In this document: positions 58,981-64,000 of the stretch, piece after piece
Position numbering within the stretch: the first letter of the stretch is position 1
How the letters are laid out: each line of letters begins with the position of its first letter
NCBI RefSeq assembly: GCF_019793465.1
Contig: NZ_JAILYJ010000023.1
Location: 23,799-87,798, forward strand
Reading direction: 5' to 3'
DNA length: 64,000 nucleotides
Origin: Rhizobium croatiense
GTDB taxonomy: Bacteria; Pseudomonadota; Alphaproteobacteria; Rhizobiales; Rhizobiaceae
Notes under the pieces: generated by a model
Database searches by the model: none
Told to the model about the DNA's origin: nothing
The model's input: the letters and a program-made list of their open reading frames with translations, nothing else
Position numbers and translations under genes: made by a program

Positions 58981-59051
58981 ACCTTCGGCCGACGGTTGGC
59001 GCCGGCGCCGAGTTCGAAATCACCCTGCCCGTGCCATCGCCGCGCAGTTGA
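58981..59051 (+). pseudogene. Possible C-terminal remnant of a sensor histidine kinase
   Basis: About 20 codons ending at TGA 59049 read TVGAGAEFEITLPVPSPRS, the pattern of the final HATPase_c strand (G-G-FEITLPV). Nothing upstream continues it; the palindrome lies at its left border. Short, so only suggestive. Confidence 0.3.
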
Positions 59052-59068
59052 GGTGGAGCGTCCTGCCC

Positions 59069-59707
59069 TCAGCTTTTCAGATAGCTGACGACAGCGTCGG
59101 CAATCATGCCGCGATGGCGTTCGATGGTATCGCCGTCCGAGAGATTGCGCCTGAAGATAGTGCCGAACGTATAACGGTTGGACACGCGGAAGAAGCAGAA
59201 GGCGCTGATCATCATATGGATGTCGATCGGGTCGGCCTTGCGCCGGAAGATGCCCTGGTCGAAGCCGCGCTCCAATATGCCGGCGATGGTTTCGATAACC
59301 GAAACGTTGAGATCGCGGATCGCCTCCGAGCGAAGCATGTGTGCGGCATGATGAATATTCTCGATGCTGACGAGGCGGACGAAATCCGGATTGGCCTCGT
59401 CGTGGTCGAAGGTCGTCGAGATCAGCGTCCGCAGCGCCTCTTCCGGTTCGAGATTGGACAGATGCAGATCGGATTCCAGCGAGCGGATCTTGCGATAGGA
59501 CTGCTCCAGGACGGCAAGATAGAGTCCCTCCTTGCTGCCGAAATAATAATAAATCATCCGTTTCGAGGTGCGCGTCTTCTCGGCAATCGAGTCGACGCGG
59601 GCGCCGGCGAGGCCATGGGTCGAGAATTCATGAGTTGCGACGAGGAGGATGTCTTCCTTCGTCTGCTCCGGATCATTCTTCCGGCCGTTTTCGCCCCGTT
59701 CCGCCAT
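59069..59707 (-). CDS. TetR family transcriptional regulator
   Basis: 212 aa. HTH at about residues 18-64: DILLVATHEFSTHGLAGARVDSIAEK, RTSKRMIYYYFGSKEGLY. A C-terminal TetR_C domain follows. Divergent from the TRAP transporter operon; a 16-bp near-palindrome overlaps the candidate operon promoter. It probably senses shikimate, quinate or a product. Confidence 0.9.
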   Translation of the reverse strand: MAERGENGRKNDPEQTKEDILLVATHEFSTHGLAGARVDSIAEKTRTSKRMIYYYFGSKEGLYLAVLEQSYRKIRSLESDLHLSNLEPEEALRTLISTTFDHDEANPDFVRLVSIENIHHAAHMLRSEAIRDLNVSVIETIAGILERGFDQGIFRRKADPIDIHMMISAFCFFRVSNRYTFGTIFRRNLSDGDTIERHRGMIADAVVSYLKS

Positions 59708-59845
59708 GGACCTCGCTACCGCACTTTCTAATCTATTGTTTTATATTTCGAATTTCGGTCTTCGGCTTCAGTGGAAGCATGCGTTTCTGTTTCCGATGAC
59801 CCGTCAGTCTTATTCACGTTGACGACATGTTTCAACAGATGCTGC

Positions 59846-59867
59846 TTGACATACGAACTAGTTAGTA
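59846..59867 (+). promoter_or_regulatory. Candidate promoter with overlapping TetR-type operator
   Basis: TTGACA at 59846-59851 is a good -35 box. Directly after it TACGAACTAGTTAGTA (59852-59867) is a 16-bp palindrome with one mismatched pair. The -10 box (expected about 59869-59874) is weak. A site in the spacer is the usual place for TetR repression. Confidence 0.5.
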
Positions 59868-59986
59868 CATTTTGAAGAGGCGACCAGTGGAGGAATTGAT
59901 CGCGACGGCAATATTTCGGTCACGACGCGCCAGGCGGGTCTGACGACGGTCGGCCGACAGGGCAAGGCAACGCTTGGGAGGAGCGA

Positions 59987-60550
59987 ATGACCCGTATTAT
60001 CGATTTCTATTTCTTCGCGCTGAAGGTGACGATCGCGCTCCTGCTGGCAGCTATGGTCGTGCTGGTTTTCGGCAATGTCGTGCTCCGTTACGCCTTCAAC
60101 CAGGGCATTACCTCTTCGGAGGAACTCTCGCGCATCTTTTTCGTATGGCTGACCTTCCTCGGCGCCGTCGTCGCGATGCGCGAGCACGCGCATCTCGGTG
60201 TCGATTCCCTCATCACGCGCCTCCCGAAGCCTGTCGCCAAACTCGCCGTGCTTCTCGGGTATGGCATGATGCTCGCCGCCACGTGGCTGATGATCAGCGG
60301 CAGCTGGACCCAGACGCTGATCAATCTTCATGTTTCGGCGCCGGCAACCGGTATTTCGATGGGTGTCTTCTACGGCGCCGGACTTGCCTTCGGTGTGCCG
60401 GCCTTTTTCATCCTTCTGTGGGACGCCTTCGCGATCGTCACCGACCGCATCGATGTGACGACGGCAGCACTGGTGCGCGACAGCGAGGAAGAGGCTGCGC
60501 TCGAAGATCCCGCGCACACGGCTTTTTCCGTGCTGAAGCCGAAGCACTGA
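59987..60550 (+). CDS. TRAP transporter small permease (DctQ type)
   Basis: 187 aa with four predicted helices: about 12-30 (VTIALLLAAMVVLVFGNVV), 48-66, 87-105 and 128-150. GITSSEELSRIFFVWLTFLGA is the usual DctQ motif. GGGAGGAGCG lies before the ATG. It pairs with the large permease and binding protein that follow. Confidence 0.9.
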   Translation: MTRIIDFYFFALKVTIALLLAAMVVLVFGNVVLRYAFNQGITSSEELSRIFFVWLTFLGAVVAMREHAHLGVDSLITRLPKPVAKLAVLLGYGMMLAATWLMISGSWTQTLINLHVSAPATGISMGVFYGAGLAFGVPAFFILLWDAFAIVTDRIDVTTAALVRDSEEEAALEDPAHTAFSVLKPKH

Positions 60551-60560
60551 GGAGGCCGTC

Positions 60561-61841
60561 ATGACCGTCACCATTTTCCTCGGCGCACTTCTCGGCCCCA
60601 TGGCGCTCGGCGTGCCGATTGCCTTTGCCCTCATCATAACAGGCGTGGCGCTGATGATGTATCTCGGCATGTTCGATGCGCAGATCGTCGCGCAGAATGT
60701 GCTGAACGGCGCCGACAGCTTCCCGCTAATGGCCGTGCCCTTCTTCCTTCTCGCCGGTGAGGTGATGAACACCGGCGGCCTTTCGCGCCGTATCGTCAAT
60801 CTCGCCATGGCCATGGTCGGTCATATCAGAGGCGGCCTCGGCTTCGTCGCGATCTTCGCGGCCTGCGTATTATCCAGCCTTTCGGGATCGGCCGTCGCCG
60901 ATGCGGCCGCCCTTGGCGCCCTGCTCTTCCCGATGATGCTGAAATCGGGTCATGATCCGGCTCGCGCCGGCGGCCTGCTCGCCTCGGCCTCGATCATCGG
61001 CCCGATCATCCCGCCCTCGATCGGCTTCATCCTCTATGGCGTCATAGGCGGAGTTTCGATCACCAAGCTGTTCCTGGCCGGCATCGTCCCCGGCCTGTTG
61101 ATCGCGGCTGCCCTTTGCATCACCTGGCTGATCGTAGCCCGCAAGGAACAATTCGCCCTGCCGCCGAAACAGAGCGGCGCCGTGCGGATCAAGGCCTTCG
61201 TCGAAAGCATCTGGGCGCTGATGCTTCCCGTCATCATCATCGTCGGCCTGAAATTCGGCGTGTTCACGCCGACCGAAGCCGGCGTCGTGGCGGCGGTCTA
61301 TTCGCTCTTCGTTTCAATGGTCGTCTATCGCGAACTGCCGCCGTCTCGGCTGTTCGAGGTCTTCGTCGCGGCCGCGAAGATCACCTCGGTGGTGATGTTC
61401 CTGGTGGCCTGCGCCGCCGTCTCGGCCTGGCTGATCACCGTCGCCGATGTGCCCGGCGAGCTTGCAAGCCTCGTCGAGCCGCTGATGGACAATCAGACGC
61501 TGCTGCTGCTTGCCATCATGGTGCTCATCATCGTCGTCGGTACGGCCATGGACATGACGCCGACGATCCTGGTGATGACGCCGGTGCTGATGCCGATTAT
61601 CAAGCAGGCGGGCATCGACCCGGTCTATTTCGGCGTGCTGTTCATCATCAACAATTCGATCGGGCTGATAACGCCGCCGGTCGGAACGGTGCTCAACGTC
61701 ATTTGCGGCGTTTCGAAGTTGTCGATGGAGGATCTGATGAAGGGCGTCATTCCCTTCATGATCGCCGAGCTGATCGTTCTGCTTCTGCTCGTCCTTTTCC
61801 CTGCGCTGGTGACCGCTCCGGTCGCCTGGTTCGGACACTGA
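60561..61841 (+). CDS. TRAP transporter large permease (DctM type)
   Basis: 426 aa, about 12 helices. FPLMAVPFFLLAGEVMNTGG, SGSAVADAAALGALLFPMM and IIGPIIPPSIGFILYGV are DctM signatures, and GLITPPVGTVLNV near residue 375 is the second pseudo-repeat. It forms the sodium-driven channel with DctQ. Confidence 0.93.
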   Translation: MTVTIFLGALLGPMALGVPIAFALIITGVALMMYLGMFDAQIVAQNVLNGADSFPLMAVPFFLLAGEVMNTGGLSRRIVNLAMAMVGHIRGGLGFVAIFAACVLSSLSGSAVADAAALGALLFPMMLKSGHDPARAGGLLASASIIGPIIPPSIGFILYGVIGGVSITKLFLAGIVPGLLIAAALCITWLIVARKEQFALPPKQSGAVRIKAFVESIWALMLPVIIIVGLKFGVFTPTEAGVVAAVYSLFVSMVVYRELPPSRLFEVFVAAAKITSVVMFLVACAAVSAWLITVADVPGELASLVEPLMDNQTLLLLAIMVLIIVVGTAMDMTPTILVMTPVLMPIIKQAGIDPVYFGVLFIINNSIGLITPPVGTVLNVICGVSKLSMEDLMKGVIPFMIAELIVLLLLVLFPALVTAPVAWFGH

Positions 61842-61910
61842 TGTCGCCGTGTCGGCGATGGAATCTCAACGCAGCCGGACGGAGATCCGGCTCTATCCTG
61901 GGAGGAAAAC

Positions 61911-62927
61911 ATGCTGAATAGATTGACGAAACTGGCGCTGGGACTGGCTCTGCCCATGGCTCTCTTGGCGAACGGCCCTGCTATGGCCGAGATCCGCGAA
62001 CACAACCTCAAATTCGCTGCCGCCAACAATAAGGGCCATCCCCAGGTCATGGGCATGGAGAAGTTCGCCGAGCTGGTGAAGGAAAAGAGCGGCGGCAAGA
62101 TCGAGGTCAAGCTGTTTCCGGGCGGCGTCCTCGGCGGCGACGTTCAGACGGTGTCGGCCCTGCAGGGCGGCGTCATCGAGATGACGGTGCTCAACGCCGG
62201 CATTCTCGCAAGCAACGTCAAGCAGTTCGGCGCCGTCGACCTGCCCTTCCTCTTCAACAGCGGCGAAGAGGCGGACAAGGTGATGGACGGCGCGTTCGGC
62301 ACCAGTCTGATGAAACTCCTGCCCGACACCGGCCTCGTCGGCCTCGCCTATTGGGAGCTCGGTTTCCGCAACCTCACCAACAACCGTCATGCGGTCACCA
62401 AGCTCGAGGACATCAAAGGCCTGAAGATCCGCACCATCCAGTCGCCGATCCCGATCGAGCTCTTCAACAGCCTGGGCGCCAATGCAGTGCCGCTGCCCTA
62501 TACGGAACTCTATACCGCGCTCGAAACAGGCACGGTCGACGGCCAGGAAAACCCAGCCGCCAACATCATCAATGCGAAGTTTTTCGAGGTGCAGAAGTAC
62601 ATGACGGTGACCCGTCACCAGTACAATCCGCAGATCGTGCTCATCAGCAAGAAGTTCTGGGACGGCCTGAACGAAGAGGAAAAGGCAATCTTCGAGGCGG
62701 CCGCGACGGAAGCCCGCGACTATCAGCGCAAGGTTTCCAGGGAGCTGGACGCCAAGGCGATCGAGGAAATCAAGAAGACCGGCATGGAAGTCGCCGAGCT
62801 CAGCCCCGAAGAAACGCAGAAGCTGCGTGATGCCGTCAAGCCGCTGGTCGATAAGTTCGCGGCTCAGATCGGCGCGGAGACCGTCACGCAGCTCTTCAAG
62901 GAGCTCGACACGGTTCGCGGCAAGTAA
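61911..62927 (+). CDS. TRAP transporter substrate-binding protein (DctP type)
   Basis: 338 aa. It has a signal peptide at about residues 1-25 (LALGLALPMALLANGPAMA), then the DctP fold: HPQVMGMEKFAELV, GLKIRTIQSPIPIELFNSLGA with the conserved Arg that binds the ligand carboxylate, and TVDGQENPAANI. Genes that follow suggest shikimate or quinate as ligand. Confidence 0.92.
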   Translation: MLNRLTKLALGLALPMALLANGPAMAEIREHNLKFAAANNKGHPQVMGMEKFAELVKEKSGGKIEVKLFPGGVLGGDVQTVSALQGGVIEMTVLNAGILASNVKQFGAVDLPFLFNSGEEADKVMDGAFGTSLMKLLPDTGLVGLAYWELGFRNLTNNRHAVTKLEDIKGLKIRTIQSPIPIELFNSLGANAVPLPYTELYTALETGTVDGQENPAANIINAKFFEVQKYMTVTRHQYNPQIVLISKKFWDGLNEEEKAIFEAAATEARDYQRKVSRELDAKAIEEIKKTGMEVAELSPEETQKLRDAVKPLVDKFAAQIGAETVTQLFKELDTVRGK

Positions 62928-62935
62928 ACAGATCA

Positions 62936-62959
62936 GGCCCGCGGGCGACCCCGCGGGCC
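62936..62959 (+). terminator. Stem-loop after the TRAP binding-protein gene
   Basis: GGCCCGCGGG, CGAC, CCCGCGGGCC: perfect 10-bp arms, 9 bp after the stop, no U run. Similar position to stem-loops after other binding-protein genes in the window. Confidence 0.55.
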
Positions 62960-62991
62960 ATTCCCATCACGAGCAAGACAGGAACTGGCGC

Positions 62992-63852
62992 ATGGCCGAG
63001 ACACTCCTGAAACCGTTGAAGGCCGGGCTGATTGGCGCCGGCATCCAGGCCTCGCTGACGCCTGCCATGCATATGCAGGAAGGTGCGGCGCAGGGGCTGG
63101 ATTACGATTATGAGCTGATCGATCTCGCCAAGCTGGATGCGTCGCCGGCCGATCTTCCGCGTTTGATCGGCGATGCCGAAGCGCGTGGACTTGCCGGTCT
63201 CAATATCACTCATCCCTGCAAGCAGCTCGTCATTCCCCTGCTCGACGAGTTGTCGCCTGAGGCCCGGGCGCTCGGCGCCGTCAACACCGTCGTCCTGAAG
63301 GACGGCCGGCGCTTTGGCCACAACACCGACTGGTGGGGCTTTGCCGAAAGCTTTCGGCGCGGGCTGCCGCAAGCCGACCTTTCCTCCGCCGTGCAGCTTG
63401 GCGCCGGCGGGGCGGGCGTGGCGACCGCCTATGCGATCTTGACGCTCGGCCTCGAGCGGCTGACCGTCTTCGACCGCGAGAACGAACGCGCCGTCGATCT
63501 GGCCGAAACGATGTCCGCGCTCTTTCCCGGCGCGTCGATCGCTGCGGGAAGTGACCTGGAAACAGCAATGAAAGACGCATCCGGCCTGATCCATGCGACG
63601 CCGACGGGCATGGCCAAATATCCCGGCATGCCGCTTCCGCCCGAGCTTCTCGAACCACGGCATTGGGTGGCTGAGATCGTCTATTTCCCCTTGGAAACCG
63701 AGCTTCTGCGGCAGGCGAGGCAGCGCGGCTGCCGGACGCTCGACGGCGGCGGCATGGCGGTCTTCCAGGCGGTCGGCGCCTTTCGCCTGATCACCGGCAG
63801 GGAGCCCGATGCCGGCCGCATGCTCGCGCATTTCAAGACGATGACGACTTAA
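62992..63852 (+). CDS. Shikimate/quinate dehydrogenase-like protein (AroE family)
   Basis: About 286 aa from the ATG at 62992; the longer frame overlaps the TRAP gene. GLIGAGIQASLTPAMHM holds the substrate Ser/Thr position (S-T-P). NITHPCKQLVIP has the catalytic Lys, GHNTDWWGF the Asp, and GAGGAGVATAYAI the NAD(P) loop. The HPCKQ motif in place of HPFK fits the catabolic quinate/shikimate dehydrogenase branch rather than biosynthetic AroE. Next to a TRAP transporter and a probable dehydroshikimate dehydratase. Confidence 0.85.
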   Translation: MAETLLKPLKAGLIGAGIQASLTPAMHMQEGAAQGLDYDYELIDLAKLDASPADLPRLIGDAEARGLAGLNITHPCKQLVIPLLDELSPEARALGAVNTVVLKDGRRFGHNTDWWGFAESFRRGLPQADLSSAVQLGAGGAGVATAYAILTLGLERLTVFDRENERAVDLAETMSALFPGASIAAGSDLETAMKDASGLIHATPTGMAKYPGMPLPPELLEPRHWVAEIVYFPLETELLRQARQRGCRTLDGGGMAVFQAVGAFRLITGREPDAGRMLAHFKTMTT

Positions 63853-63875
63853 CGCGTGTCGGAAAGGACCCTGCG

Positions 63876-64000
63876 ATGAAGACCTCGATTGCGACCGTTT
63901 CATTGAGCGGCGACCTCAGCGACAAGCTGGAGGCGATCGCCAAGGCCGGCTTCGACGGGGTGGAGATTTTCGAGAATGATTTCCTGATCTTCGACGAGAG
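63876..64000 (+). CDS. Start of a TIM-barrel dehydratase, probably 3-dehydroshikimate dehydratase (partial)
   Basis: Only the first 41 residues are in the window: MKTSIATVSLSGDLSDKLEAI, then AGFDGVEIFENDFLIFDE. This matches the start of AP_endonuc_2-fold 3-dehydroshikimate dehydratases (QuiC-like), some of which are fused to a hydroxyphenylpyruvate-dioxygenase-like domain. GGAAAGGA lies upstream. The product would be protocatechuate. It is cut by the window edge, so the assignment rests on the start and on the neighbours. Confidence 0.7.
   Translation, partial: MKTSIATVSLSGDLSDKLEAIAKAGFDGVEIFENDFLIFDE

Larger units (their letters stand above)
58835..59068. other. Intergenic region with a perfect palindrome and a kinase-like remnant
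   Basis: 234 bp between the 62-aa gene and the end of the TetR gene. It contains the 34-bp palindrome at 58943-58976 and a short frame (stop at 59049-59051) reading VGAGAEFEITLPVP, which looks like the last strand of a histidine-kinase ATPase domain. No intact gene. Confidence 0.5.

Noticed and set aside
1..64000. CRISPR arrays, tRNA or rRNA genes, insertion sequences, prophage
   Set aside because: No regularly spaced repeats, cloverleaf-like genes, transposase or phage proteins were recognised in either strand.

Overview
The window looks like part of a chromosome or large replicon of a Rhizobium, most likely the R. leguminosarum / R. etli group. The basis is the high G+C coding style, the many ABC and TRAP uptake operons with their own local regulators, a two-domain RapA-type adhesin, a rhizobial-type S21 protein and a class I PPK2. 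There is no rRNA, tRNA, insertion sequence, prophage or CRISPR array that I can see. Almost everything is nutrient uptake and catabolism.

Layout. 0-2 kb: a NarL-type two-component pair (response regulator cut by the window edge) and an Lrp/AsnC regulator. 2.2-6.2 kb: a divergent amino-acid ABC operon ending in a homocysteine S-methyltransferase, followed by the remains of a PIN-domain toxin gene. 6.5-11.6 kb: a sulfonate-type ABC operon with an FMN monooxygenase, then an IclR regulator. 11.8-20 kb: a translationally coupled ribose-type ABC operon with an amidohydrolase, a D-hydroxyamino-acid dehydratase/aldolase-like PLP enzyme, RidA and a zinc deacylase. 20-31 kb, minus strand: a long operon under a divergent LacI protein (ABC transporter, three sugar-isomerase TIM barrels, two Gfo/Idh/MocA dehydrogenases, an ABM-domain protein), showing several frameshifts and gene remains and ending at an uncharacterised 394-aa protein. 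32-37 kb, minus strand: SDR, amino-acid ABC transporter and an RraA-type aldolase, divergent from a LysR gene. 38-44 kb, minus strand: accB-accC-(degenerate carrier)-pxpB-pxpC-pxpA-aminotransferase, which reads as a split biotin-dependent lactam carboxylase/5-oxoprolinase. 44-45 kb: a ParDE-type toxin-antitoxin pair. 45-53 kb: LacI, a TIM-barrel isomerase, a CUT1 sugar ABC transporter and a GMC oxidoreductase, a likely 3-keto-glycoside pathway. 53-59 kb: PPK2, small proteins, a broken aldo/keto reductase with its LysR, rpsU and rapA. 59-64 kb: TetR, a TRAP transporter, a shikimate dehydrogenase-like gene and the start of a probable 3-dehydroshikimate dehydratase, read as quinate/shikimate uptake and catabolism.

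Most transport operons sit next to a divergent regulator, and several have a palindrome in the shared promoter. Four substrate-binding-protein genes are followed at once by a GC-rich stem-loop before the next gene, which would let the binding protein be made in excess. The most unusual parts are the biotin-dependent pxp cluster with a carrier protein that has lost its biotinyl lysine, and the possibly linked RraA/ABC operon. The RidA-containing ribose-type operon and the damaged 20-31 kb operon come next.
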